Positions 1 through 7,869 of a DNA stretch of 25,527 bases are shown here, in pieces (positions within the stretch are counted from its first letter, which is position 1; the number at the start of each line of letters is the position of its first letter). Under the pieces are notes generated by a model that searched no databases, was not told the origin of the DNA, and worked only from the letters and a program-made list of their open reading frames with translations. The position numbers and the translations under genes were made by a program. This stretch comes from Polynucleobacter meluiroseus (lineage in GTDB: Bacteria; Verrucomicrobiota; Verrucomicrobiia; Opitutales; UBA953): contig CALPIW020000002.1 of the NCBI GenBank assembly GCA_943323725.2, positions 1 to 25,527 of the forward strand, given 5' to 3'.

Positions 1-24
1 AACTCGCGGGCGCCCCGACGAAGG

Positions 25-1527
25 TCAGCCGTTGACCTTGTCGTCGAGGAAGCGGACGACCTCGTCTTCGGTCATGCGTACCTGCTCCAGCGTGTCGCGG
101 TCGCGGACCGTGACGCCGGCGCCCTTCTCGATGGTGTCGAAGTCGATCGTGATGCCGAAAGGCGTGCCGATCTCGTCCTGGCGACGGTAGCGTCGGCCGA
201 TGGCGCCGGCGGCGTCGTAGAAGACGTTATGGCGCTTCTTCAGGCGGCGATAGAGGGCCTCGGCGCGCTCGACGAGCTCGGGCTTGTTCTTCACCAGCGG
301 GAAGATCGCGGCCTTGAAGGGAGCGACGCGGGCCGGCAGGCGGAGCACGACGCGCTTCTCGCCTTCGACCTCGTCCTCATGGTAGGCCGTGGTCAGGAGC
401 GCGAGGAACACGCGGTCGACGCCGACGGAGGGCTCGATGACGTGCGGGATATAGCGGGCCTTGGCCACCTCGTCGAACCAGTCGAGCTTCTGACCCGAGA
501 CGTTGCTGTGCTGGGTCAGGTCGAAGTCGCCGCGGGCGGCGACGCCCTGGAGTTCCTGCACGCCGAAGGGGAACTCGAACATGATGTCCGTGGTGCCCTT
601 GGAATAGTGGGCGAGCTTCTCGGTCGGGTGCGGGTAGAGGGAGAGCTTCGCGCGCGGGATGCCGATGGATTCGAACCAGGCCAGGCAGCCTTCGATCCAA
701 TCCTTGTGGGCGGTCGACCAGTCCGCGGCCGGCGAGATGAAGTACTCGATCTCCATCTGCTCGAACTCGCGGGAGCGGAAGATGAAGTTGCGCGGATTGA
801 TCTCGTTGCGGAACGCCTTGCCGATCTGGGCGATGCCGAAGGGCAGCTTCACGCGGCCCGTGTCGACGACGTTCTTGAAGTTGATGAAGATGCCCTGCGC
901 GGTCTCCGGGCGGAGGTACGCGGTGGCCGAAGCGTCCTGCATGGCGCCGACGTAAGTCTGGAACATCATGTTGAACGAGCGGGGCGGCGTGAGCGAACCC
1001 GGCTTGCCCGTGGCGGGCGAAGGCACGAGGGCGTGCTCCTCGGGCTTGGCCTCGGTGTAGTCCTTGAGCACGACCGGCTCGAGCGCGCCCTGCTTGGCGA
1101 GCTTACGCTTCATCTCATTGGCCATCTCGTCGGCCTTGGCCTGCATGCCGTCGTCCTCGAGGACGGAGACGTAACCGATCGTCTCGCCGGCGACGCGCAC
1201 CGGAGCGAAGAAGAGCTGGTCGGCGCGGTAACGCATCTTGGACTCCTTGCAGTCCACGAGCGGGTCGGTGAAATTATCGATGTGGCCCGAAGCCTTCCAG
1301 GTCGTCGGGTGGTGGATGATCGAGGAATCGAGGCCGACGATGTCGTCGCGGCGGTGCACGAAATCCTGCCACCAGGCCTGCTTGATGTTGTTCTTCAGCT
1401 CGACGCCGAGGGGGCCGTAGTCGAAGAAGCCGTTGAAGCCGCCGTAGATATCGGAGGAAGGGAAGACGAACCCGCGGCGTTTGCACAGGTTGATGATGGA
1501 TTCCATCTTGTCGGTCGGGTCGGCCAT
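25..1527 (-). CDS. glyQS: Glycyl-tRNA synthetase, class II, single-chain (alpha2) type
   Basis: Charges tRNA-Gly with glycine in the cytoplasm. The 500-residue product has the layout of the dimeric bacterial/eukaryotic GlyRS, not the split GlyQ+GlyS form. An N-terminal strand region (about 20-60) reads SDIYGGFNGFFDYGPLG. Class II motif 2 lies at about 239-261 (FRNEINPRNFIFRSREFEQ). Motif 3 is at about 366-377 (SVGVDRVFLALL). A C-terminal anticodon-binding domain spans about 405-495. The open frame extends 50 codons further upstream, but that stretch is Pro/Arg-rich and overlaps the preceding gene, so I start at ATG 1525-1527, which has GAGGGG about 11 bases upstream. It is last in the minus-strand group, 58 bases after the MCE gene, and its stop is close to the window edge. 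The family call is firm; the exact start is likely. Confidence 0.96.
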   Translation of the reverse strand: MADPTDKMESIINLCKRRGFVFPSSDIYGGFNGFFDYGPLGVELKNNIKQAWWQDFVHRRDDIVGLDSSIIHHPTTWKASGHIDNFTDPLVDCKESKMRYRADQLFFAPVRVAGETIGYVSVLEDDGMQAKADEMANEMKRKLAKQGALEPVVLKDYTEAKPEEHALVPSPATGKPGSLTPPRSFNMMFQTYVGAMQDASATAYLRPETAQGIFINFKNVVDTGRVKLPFGIAQIGKAFRNEINPRNFIFRSREFEQMEIEYFISPAADWSTAHKDWIEGCLAWFESIGIPRAKLSLYPHPTEKLAHYSKGTTDIMFEFPFGVQELQGVAARGDFDLTQHSNVSGQKLDWFDEVAKARYIPHVIEPSVGVDRVFLALLTTAYHEDEVEGEKRVVLRLPARVAPFKAAIFPLVKNKPELVERAEALYRRLKKRHNVFYDAAGAIGRRYRRQDEIGTPFGITIDFDTIEKGAGVTVRDRDTLEQVRMTEDEVVRFLDDKVNG

Positions 1528-1585
1528 GGCGGGTAAATGCCCCTCACCTATCCCCGCTCCGGGGGTCCGCCGCAAGCCTGTTCCC

Positions 1586-2524
1586 TCAGCGGGGCTGGGG
1601 CTCGGTCGTGAGTCCGGCGGCCTTCTTCTTCCAGGTGCGGGCGCCTTCGGAGACCGCGCGGAGAACCCCGGAAACATCGCCGGCGGCCGCGGTCATGCCC
1701 GACTGCGAACCCTCGAGGGCCGCGCCGAAGGAAGCGAGGGCCGCGGCCGCATCGGCGAGGCGGACCTGCAGGAGGGCGAGCGTCTCATCGTCGAGGCCAC
1801 GTTCGGCTTGCTCGACCGCACCGCGAAGCCGACGGGAAGCTTCGGCGAAACGCCGGGCGCGTTCACCTAAGGCGTCGACGGCGGTGGCTTCGCGGACGGC
1901 GGCGGTGCGCGTGACGAGGTCCGCGGAGAATCGGGCCGCGCGATCCGGGTCGGCGGCGATCAACCAGCGGTCGAGGTCCCGGTCGAGTTCGGCGGCCAGA
2001 CCGACGAGGTCGGCCTGCGCCAGGCGCTCGAGCTGGTCGACGAAACCTTCGAGCCGACGGCCGAACGCATCACCGACGGGCGGGATTTCGTCGCGGCGCA
2101 GGGCGACCGTCGGCGGGGCCGCGGCGGTGTCCCAGACCAATTCGACCTGCAGCAAGCCGGAAGACGGATTGACCGTGATCAGCCGGGCCCGGAGCCCGCG
2201 GGCGACCTCTTCGCCGAGTCGGTCGCCGCGGAGACGGTCGGCGAAGCCGCGATCTTCGAGCGCGGTCGGATCGAGGCTCAGGTTGACGAGCGGGCGCAGG
2301 CGCCCGTCCGGGTCGGGGTCGAGGCCGATGGAGACCACCTGCCCGACCACGACGCCTTTGACGCGGACCGGCGTGCCGGTGGCGATGCCTTCGACGGAGA
2401 AGGACGGACGGAACACGACGGTGACGAGCGGAGCGGACCACGCGCGCCACCAGGCAAAACCAGACCACAGGACTCCCGCGACCAGCACGGCCAGCATCAA
2501 GCCGCCGAGCGCGCGGCGGCTCAT
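1586..2524 (-). CDS. MCE-domain (MlaD/PqiB-like) membrane-anchored protein
   Basis: 312 residues. A single N-terminal transmembrane anchor (about 7-27, rich in Leu/Val/Trp) is followed by an MCE domain at about 33-120 with the typical pattern of a beta-rich core, GTPVRVKGVVVGQV and SIGLDPD. A long helical tail (about 145-300) then ends in a basic segment. MCE proteins form hexameric rings or tubes in the periplasm that move lipids between inner and outer membranes. The ABC permease and ATPase (MlaE/MlaF) or PqiA that usually accompany them are not in this window. The start ATG overlaps the pheA stop as ATGA, implying coupled translation with an aromatic amino-acid gene, an unrelated function. 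The fold assignment is good; substrate and partner proteins are unknown. The low-complexity tail (Ala/Arg/Leu) may be coiled coil. Confidence 0.8.
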   Translation of the reverse strand: MSRRALGGLMLAVLVAGVLWSGFAWWRAWSAPLVTVVFRPSFSVEGIATGTPVRVKGVVVGQVVSIGLDPDPDGRLRPLVNLSLDPTALEDRGFADRLRGDRLGEEVARGLRARLITVNPSSGLLQVELVWDTAAAPPTVALRRDEIPPVGDAFGRRLEGFVDQLERLAQADLVGLAAELDRDLDRWLIAADPDRAARFSADLVTRTAAVREATAVDALGERARRFAEASRRLRGAVEQAERGLDDETLALLQVRLADAAAALASFGAALEGSQSGMTAAAGDVSGVLRAVSEGARTWKKKAAGLTTEPQPR

Positions 2525-3588
2525 CCGGCGGTCTGGGGGTAGCTACCGAGCCATTTCACGACCTCGCAGCGGGGCTTCAGCTCGCCGATGGCCGCCTGGA
2601 CCGCCGGCGTCTCCCAGTGTCCCGGGAAATCGATGAAGAACAGGTACTCCCAGGCGCGGCGATGGCTCGGACGCGATTCGATCCGGATCAGGTTGATGCC
2701 ACGGTCAGAGAAGGCCGCGAGCGCGCCTTGCAGGGCGCCGGGTTCATGCTTGAGGGTGAGGACGACGCTCGTGACCTCGTCGGGAGCGCCCACCGCGTTG
2801 GCGGACTTGGCGATGACGAAGAAACGCGTCGCGTTGTCGCGGCGATCCTGGATGCCGCGGGCGAGGATGGGGACGCCGCGCGATTCGGCGGCCGTGGCGG
2901 AGGCGACGGCGGCCTGACCTTGCGGCGAGCGCGCGACCAGTTCGACGGCGGCCGCGGTGCTGTCGGTCTCGACGAGCGCGGCGGCGGGCAGATGACGGGA
3001 GAGCCAGCCTCGGCATTGCGCGAGGGCGATGTCCTTGGAGAGCACCTTGGTCACCTGGTCGAGGGGACCTTGGCCGACGAGGCACTGCTCGACCGAGAGC
3101 GTGACCTGGGCGACGACCTTCAGGTCGGACTCCGCGAGGAGATCCAGCGAATGACTGACGACGCCCTCGGTGGAATTCTCGACCGGGACGACGCCGTAGG
3201 AAGCCTCGCCGGATTCGACGGCGGCGAAGACATCACCGATGGCGCGCAGAGGCAGCGAAGGCACGCTGGTGCCGAAGGCGCGGATCTGGGCCTGCTGGGT
3301 GAAGGAGCCTTCCGGTCCGAGGTAGGCGACCGGCTTGGCCATCTGGGCGCCGATGGAGAGCGAGATGATCTCGCGGTAGACGGCGCGGAGGCCGGAAGCG
3401 GGGATGGCGGGAGCGGCCTCGGTGATGGAGCGCAGCAGCTGCTCTTCGCGCTGCGGGGCGTAGACCGGCGCGCCTGACTTCAGTTTGGCTTCGCCGATGG
3501 CGCGGGCCACCTGCAGGCGTTCGCCGAGCAGGCGAAGGATCTCCCGGTCGATGCGGTCGACCTCGCGGCGATGGTCTTCGAGGCTCAT
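2521..3588 (-). CDS. pheA: Bifunctional chorismate mutase / prephenate dehydratase (P-protein)
   Basis: Converts chorismate to prephenate and then phenylpyruvate, the committed branch to phenylalanine. The 355-residue chain shows three domains. An AroQ-type helical chorismate mutase covers about 1-80 (REVDRIDREIL, then IGEAK). Prephenate dehydratase covers about 86-265, with VAYLGPEGSFTQQA, VPVENSTEGVV and the catalytic TRFF at 254-257. A C-terminal ACT domain has GALQGALAAF and ESRP at 304-307, the signature of phenylalanine feedback inhibition in this family. Length is normal for a P-protein. The start chosen is ATG 3586-3588, which overlaps the scpB stop as ATGA. Upstream codons of the frame are Arg-rich and lie inside scpB, so they are rejected. 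Allosteric control is inferred from the ACT domain; no attenuator leader is visible. Confidence 0.96.
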   Translation of the reverse strand: MSLEDHRREVDRIDREILRLLGERLQVARAIGEAKLKSGAPVYAPQREEQLLRSITEAAPAIPASGLRAVYREIISLSIGAQMAKPVAYLGPEGSFTQQAQIRAFGTSVPSLPLRAIGDVFAAVESGEASYGVVPVENSTEGVVSHSLDLLAESDLKVVAQVTLSVEQCLVGQGPLDQVTKVLSKDIALAQCRGWLSRHLPAAALVETDSTAAAVELVARSPQGQAAVASATAAESRGVPILARGIQDRRDNATRFFVIAKSANAVGAPDEVTSVVLTLKHEPGALQGALAAFSDRGINLIRIESRPSHRRAWEYLFFIDFPGHWETPAVQAAIGELKPRCEVVKWLGSYPQTAG

Positions 3589-4370
3589 GCGCCGGGGTTC
3601 TCGGGTGCGGGCGGCGGCTCGGTGGCGACCGCGGCGGCGGACTGGTCTTCGAGCGGCAGGCCGACTTCGGCGTCGCCGACTTCGACCGGCGTCGTGGCGC
3701 GCGTGATCCATTCCGAAATCTGCGCGGGGGAAAGCACGTCGGAGGCGGGCAGTTCGCCGAGCGAACGCAGGCCCGTGAAATCCAGGAACTTGTCCGTGGT
3801 GCCGTACTGCAGCGGACGGCCCGGGAGGTCGGCGCGGCCCGTGACGGCGACGAGTTCGAGCTCAAGCAGGCGCGTGAGCGCGCTGTCGACGGAGACGCCG
3901 CGGATGGCTTCCTTCTCGGAGCGGGTGACCGGCTGGCGGTAGGCGACGATGGAAAGCGTCTCGAGCGAGGCCGGGCTGAGGCGCTGCGGGCGGGGCTCGC
4001 CGCGGAGCAGGCGGACCCAGTCGGCGTAGGCCGGGGAGATCACGAGGCGGAAGCCCTCCGGGCCTTGCAGGATGCGGCAGGCGTCGTTGGCTTCGCGCAT
4101 CTCGGCTTCGAGGGCGTCGACGGCTTCACGGATCTGGGTGGCCGTCAGCAAAGTCGGGACCTGGTCGATGATGTCCTGGATGACTTCCTGGACGGGCGGC
4201 CCGGCGGGCAGGACGGTGGGCTCACCGGCGGCTTCCAGCAGGTCGGGCTGCTTCTCGGCGGCAACCTGGGCATGATAGCGCTGCACGACCTTCTGGATGT
4301 CCTTGATGGACACCGCCTCGGAGGTCGAGAACAGGAGAGCCTTGATGATTTTCTTGAGATTGAATTCCAC
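3585..4370 (-). CDS. scpB: Segregation and condensation protein B, with insert and tail
   Basis: Winged-helix kleisin-associated subunit of the SMC-ScpA-ScpB complex, which compacts and segregates the chromosome. The product is 261 residues, longer than the usual 180-200. The N-terminal wing begins LKKIIKALLFSTSEAVSIKD and the second wing region at about 131-180 has LSPASLETLSIVAYRQPVTRSE followed by IRGVSVDSAL, all classic for ScpB. Two oddities explain the extra length. Roughly 45 residues (about 31-75) are inserted inside the first winged helix, and an acidic Pro/Ala-rich tail runs from about 215 to 261. The start is GTG at 4368-4370, in good register with the family N-terminus, with no clear ribosome binding site. 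scpA is not in the window. It is first gene of the minus-strand group with pheA. Confidence 0.93.
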   Translation of the reverse strand: MEFNLKKIIKALLFSTSEAVSIKDIQKVVQRYHAQVAAEKQPDLLEAAGEPTVLPAGPPVQEVIQDIIDQVPTLLTATQIREAVDALEAEMREANDACRILQGPEGFRLVISPAYADWVRLLRGEPRPQRLSPASLETLSIVAYRQPVTRSEKEAIRGVSVDSALTRLLELELVAVTGRADLPGRPLQYGTTDKFLDFTGLRSLGELPASDVLSPAQISEWITRATTPVEVGDAEVGLPLEDQSAAAVATEPPPAPENPGA

Positions 4371-4490
4371 GGGACGAAGGGGGTCTTAAATCGGATTGTA
4401 AGGGAGCGTCAGGGCGGTTCAGTGTCCGGCTCCCTGCCCTCTTATCTAGGGGGCGACCATCCCCTGACAACCGCAGACTTTTCACATCCC
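4371..4490. promoter_or_regulatory. Divergent intergenic region between scpB and ilvD
   Basis: These 120 bases must drive scpB leftward and ilvD rightward. On the minus strand TACAAT (complement of 4395-4400) resembles a -10 box, with CTGAAC (complement of 4417-4422) 16 bases upstream as a poor -35. Another minus-strand pair is TTGTCA followed after 16 bases by TAGATA (complement of about 4444-4471). On the plus strand TTCAGT (4418-4423) and TTATCT (4442-4447) are spaced 18 bases. None is a strong match. The region has no leader peptide with runs of Ile, Val or Leu, so an ilv-type attenuator is not seen. The 20 bases before the ilvD ATG lack a Shine-Dalgarno motif. Confidence 0.35.
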
Positions 4491-6179
4491 ATGAGCACAC
4501 CCGAGCACGCCCGCCAACACTCCGCCGCCGTCGTCGACGGCCCCGATCGCGCCCCCAGCCGAGCGATGCTCCGGGCGGTGGGCTTCAATGACGCCGACTT
4601 CCAGAAGCCCGTCGTCGGCATCGCCTCGACCTGGTCCATGGTCACCCCTTGCAACATGCACATCGACCGCCTGGCCACCGAGGCCGCCAAGGGCGCCGAT
4701 GCGGCCGGCGGAAAAGCGGTGATTTTCGGTACCATCACCGTCTCCGACGGCATCTCGATGGGCACCCCCGGCATGCGCTATTCGCTCGTCTCGCGTGAGA
4801 TCATCGCGGACTCCATCGAAGCCGTGACCGGCGCCGAAGGCTTCGACGGCCTCGTCACGATCGGGGGCTGCGATAAGAACATGCCCGGTTGCGTCATGGC
4901 GATGGCCCGCATGAACCGCCCGTCCGTCTTCGTCTACGGCGGCACCATCGTCCCTGGCCTGCACAAGGGCAAGGCCGCCGACATCGTCACCGTCTTCGAA
5001 GCCGTCGGCCAGCACGCCGCCAAGCAGATCGACGACGCCGAGCTCAAGGAGATCGAGAAGTGCTCCATCCCGGGCGAAGGCTCGTGCGGCGGCATGTACA
5101 CCGCCAACACCATGGCCTCGGCCATCGAAGCCATGGGCCTGAGCCTGCCGGACAGCTCCGCGCAGCTCGCGAATTCCAAGGACAAGCTCGTCGACTGCGA
5201 ACGCGCCGGCAAGGCCGTGCTCGAACTGCTCAAGAAGAACATCCGTCCGCTGGACATCATCACCAAGAAGTCGATCGAGAACTCGATCGTCACGGTCATC
5301 GCCCTCGGCGGTTCGACGAACGCCGTCCTGCACCTCATCGCCATCGGCCATTCCGCGGGCATCAAGATCACCCTCGAAGACTTCGAACGCATCGGCCGCA
5401 AGGTCCCGGTGCTCGCCGACCTCAAGCCCAGCGGCAAATACAACATGGCCCACTTCGTGCGCATCGGCGGCCTCCAGCCGCTCCTCAAGATGCTCCTCGA
5501 CGCCGGCCTCCTGCATGGCGACTGCATGACCGTCACCGGCAAGACCGTCGCCGAGAACCTCGCGAATGTCGGCCCCTACTCGGCCGACCAGGACGTGGTG
5601 CGTCCGCTCAGCAATCCCATCAAGGCCGACAGCCACCTGCGCGTCCTCCGCGGCAACCTCGCCCCGGACGGCGCGCTCGCCAAGATCACGGGCAAGGAAG
5701 GCAGCTCGTTCACGGGCCACGCCATCGTCTACGAATCCGAAGAGGCTTCGCTCCGCGGCATCCTTGACGGCGAAGTGAAGGACGGCCACGTGATCGTCAT
5801 CCGCAACGAAGGCCCCAAGGGCGGACCCGGCATGCGCGAGATGCTCGGACCCACCAGCGCCGTCATGGGCAAGGGCATGGGTAAGACCGTGGCCCTGATC
5901 ACCGACGGACGCTTCTCCGGCGGCAGCCACGGCTTCGTCGTCGGCCACGTCTCCCCGGAAGCCGCCTCCGGCGGCCCGCTCGCCATCGTGAAGAACGGCG
6001 ACCGCATCCACATCGACGCGGTGAAGAACGAGCTCAACCTCGACCTGTCGAACGAAGAGATTGCCCGCCGCCTCAAGGATTGGCAGCCCTCGCCCTGCAA
6101 GGAAAAGCGCGGCGTCCTGGCCAAGTACGCCAAGCAGGTGAAGTCGGCCTCGGAAGGCGCCATCACCGACGGCGACTGA
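4491..6179 (+). CDS. ilvD: Dihydroxy-acid dehydratase
   Basis: Dehydrates 2,3-dihydroxy-isovalerate and its methyl homologue to 2-keto acids, the third shared step of valine and isoleucine synthesis (also feeding leucine). The chain is 562 residues, the usual length. The three conserved cysteines of the iron-sulfur cluster are visible: Cys54 in TPCNMH, Cys127 in GGCDKNMPGC and Cys199 in GEGSCGGMYTANTM. Lys129 in GCDKN sits where the Mg-binding carbamylated lysine of known structures lies. The C-terminal swivelling domain has GGPGMREMLGPTSAV and DGRFSGGSHG. The frame is open upstream, but only ATG 4491 fits the family start. It stands alone, flanked by a divergent scpB and its own terminator; no other ilv or leu gene is nearby. 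Cluster type ([2Fe-2S] or [4Fe-4S]) cannot be decided from sequence alone. Confidence 0.97.
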   Translation: MSTPEHARQHSAAVVDGPDRAPSRAMLRAVGFNDADFQKPVVGIASTWSMVTPCNMHIDRLATEAAKGADAAGGKAVIFGTITVSDGISMGTPGMRYSLVSREIIADSIEAVTGAEGFDGLVTIGGCDKNMPGCVMAMARMNRPSVFVYGGTIVPGLHKGKAADIVTVFEAVGQHAAKQIDDAELKEIEKCSIPGEGSCGGMYTANTMASAIEAMGLSLPDSSAQLANSKDKLVDCERAGKAVLELLKKNIRPLDIITKKSIENSIVTVIALGGSTNAVLHLIAIGHSAGIKITLEDFERIGRKVPVLADLKPSGKYNMAHFVRIGGLQPLLKMLLDAGLLHGDCMTVTGKTVAENLANVGPYSADQDVVRPLSNPIKADSHLRVLRGNLAPDGALAKITGKEGSSFTGHAIVYESEEASLRGILDGEVKDGHVIVIRNEGPKGGPGMREMLGPTSAVMGKGMGKTVALITDGRFSGGSHGFVVGHVSPEAASGGPLAIVKNGDRIHIDAVKNELNLDLSNEEIARRLKDWQPSPCKEKRGVLAKYAKQVKSASEGAITDGD

Positions 6180-6199
6180 GGTCCGCCTGAGCCGAAATG

Positions 6200-6232
6200 A
6201 AAGGGCGGACGCCTCGGCGGACCGCCCTTTTT
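6200..6232 (+). terminator. Rho-independent terminator after ilvD
   Basis: A 9-base stem, AAAGGGCGG (6200-6208) with CCGCCCTTT (6222-6230), closes a 13-base loop that can itself pair (CGCC with GGCG), and runs into a T tract ending at 6232. It lies 20 bases after the ilvD stop and separates ilvD from pgi. Confidence 0.85.
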
Positions 6233-6270
6233 GTTGCAAGCCCCGCGAGGCGAGGGAGAATCGGTTCATC

Positions 6271-7848
6271 GTGGCCTCCTCCTTCGACCTCTACCGCCAG
6301 CAGCTCCTCAACTTCCCTGAACTCGGCGTCTCGCTCGACTTCAGCCGCGCGCCCGCGCCGGCGGGCTTCGCCGAGAAGATGGCGCCGGCCATCGCCCAAG
6401 CCTTCGCCGACATGGCCGCCTTGGAAAAGGGCGCCGTCGCCAACCCCGACGAGAAGCGCATGGTCGGCCACTACTGGCTGCGCGCGCCGGAACTCGCGCC
6501 CGACGCGAAGATCGCCGCCGACGTGAAGGCGGCCGTCGAAGCCATCGCCGGTTTCGCGGCGCAGGTCCACGCGGGCCAGGTCAAAGGCTCCGCCGGCAAG
6601 TTCACCGACCTCCTCTGCGTCGGCATCGGCGGCTCGGCCCTCGGCCCGCAGTTCGTGGCCGATGCGCTCGGCGGCAAGGCGGACAAGCTCCGCGTGCACT
6701 TCATCGACAACACCGACCCCGACGGCCTCGACCGCGTCTTCGACGGCCTCGCCGGCCGACTGGGCACCACGCTCGCGATCGTCACCTCGAAATCCGGCAG
6801 CACGCCCGAGCCCCGTAACGGCCAGCTCGAAGCCGCGCTCCGCTGGAAGCAGGCCGGACTTTCTTTCGCCGCGCACGCCGTCGCCGTCACCGGCGAAGGC
6901 AGCCAGCTCGACCAGGTCGCCGTCACCGAAAAGTGGCTCGCCCGCTTCCCCATGTGGGATTGGGTCGGCGGCCGCACGAGCGAGATCGGTCCGGTCGGAC
7001 TCCTGCCGGCCGCCTTGCAAGGCCTGGACATCCGCGGCCTGCTCTCCGGGGCCCGCGAGATGGACGCCCTGACGCGCGTTCCCGACGCCGCCCGTAATCC
7101 GGCCGCGGCGATGGCGTTGGCCTGGCATCACCTCACCGAAGGCCGCGGCTCCAAGGCCATGGTGGTGCTCCCCTACAAGGACCGCCTCCTGCTCTTCTCC
7201 CGTTACCTCCAACAGCTCGTCATGGAGTCGCTCGGTAAGGAGCACGACCTCCAAGGCCGCCAGGTCTTCCAAGGCCTGACCGTCTACGGCAACAAAGGGT
7301 CGACCGACCAGCATGCCTACGTGCAGCAGCTCCGCGATGGTGTGAATAACTTTTTCGCCGTCTTCATCGAAGTCCTCAAGGACCGCGAAGGCGCCTCGCC
7401 GGAAGTCGAACCCGGCGTGACCTCCGGCGACTACCTGCAGGCCTTCCTCCTGGGTACCCGCGAAGCCCTTTCCGGGAGCGGCCGGGCCAACATCACCATC
7501 ACGCTCCAGCAGGTGGACGCCCGTGCTATCGGCATGCTGATCGCGCTTTTCGAAAGGGCCGTCGGACTCTACGCCAACCTCCTTGGCATCAACGCCTACC
7601 ACCAGCCCGGCGTCGAAGCCGGCAAGAAGGCCGCCTCCGAGACCCTGAAAATCCGGGCCGCCGCCCTCGCTGCCTTGGCCAGATCCAAGGGGAAATGGTT
7701 CTCCGCACGGCAGGTTTGCGAGGAAATTGCTCTTGAGGGCCGGGAGGAATTGGTGTTCAAAGTCCTCCTGCACGTTTCCGCCAACCCCGGGGCGATTACT
7801 CGACAGGATTCTCCTGACCCCGGGCTCACTCTCTTCCGCCATTCTTAA
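6271..7848 (+). CDS. pgi: Glucose-6-phosphate isomerase with C-terminal winged-helix-like extension
   Basis: Interconverts glucose-6-phosphate and fructose-6-phosphate in glycolysis and gluconeogenesis. The 525-residue chain shows two SIS-type sugar-isomerase halves: GIGGSALG at 118-125, VTSKSGSTPE at about 171-180, and VGGRTSEIGPVGLLPAAL at about 232-249. Likely catalytic residues are Glu319 in VMESLGKE, His348 in TDQHAY and Lys452 in GVEAGKK. After residue 455 a roughly 65-residue tail follows (ALARSKGKWFSARQVCEEIA, then EELVFKVLLHVSANPG) that reads like a small winged helix. I recall similar tails in the roughly 525-residue Pgi of cyanobacteria and relatives, so it need not be a recent fusion. 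The start is GTG 6271 with GAGGGAGA about 11 bases upstream. It is separated from ilvD by a terminator and followed after 21 bases by the coiled-coil gene. Confidence 0.95.
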   Translation: MASSFDLYRQQLLNFPELGVSLDFSRAPAPAGFAEKMAPAIAQAFADMAALEKGAVANPDEKRMVGHYWLRAPELAPDAKIAADVKAAVEAIAGFAAQVHAGQVKGSAGKFTDLLCVGIGGSALGPQFVADALGGKADKLRVHFIDNTDPDGLDRVFDGLAGRLGTTLAIVTSKSGSTPEPRNGQLEAALRWKQAGLSFAAHAVAVTGEGSQLDQVAVTEKWLARFPMWDWVGGRTSEIGPVGLLPAALQGLDIRGLLSGAREMDALTRVPDAARNPAAAMALAWHHLTEGRGSKAMVVLPYKDRLLLFSRYLQQLVMESLGKEHDLQGRQVFQGLTVYGNKGSTDQHAYVQQLRDGVNNFFAVFIEVLKDREGASPEVEPGVTSGDYLQAFLLGTREALSGSGRANITITLQQVDARAIGMLIALFERAVGLYANLLGINAYHQPGVEAGKKAASETLKIRAAALAALARSKGKWFSARQVCEEIALEGREELVFKVLLHVSANPGAITRQDSPDPGLTLFRHS

Positions 7849-7869
7849 CCCCCTTCTTACCCCTACCCC

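Noticed and set aside
4371..4490. Possible branched-chain amino acid attenuator before ilvD
   Set aside because: No short leader frame rich in Ile, Val or Leu codons and no alternative terminator hairpin with a T tract is present.
4482..6269. 595-codon open frame antisense to ilvD
   Set aside because: ilvD is unmistakable on the other strand; the antisense product is His/Asp/Gly-rich text typical of shadows.
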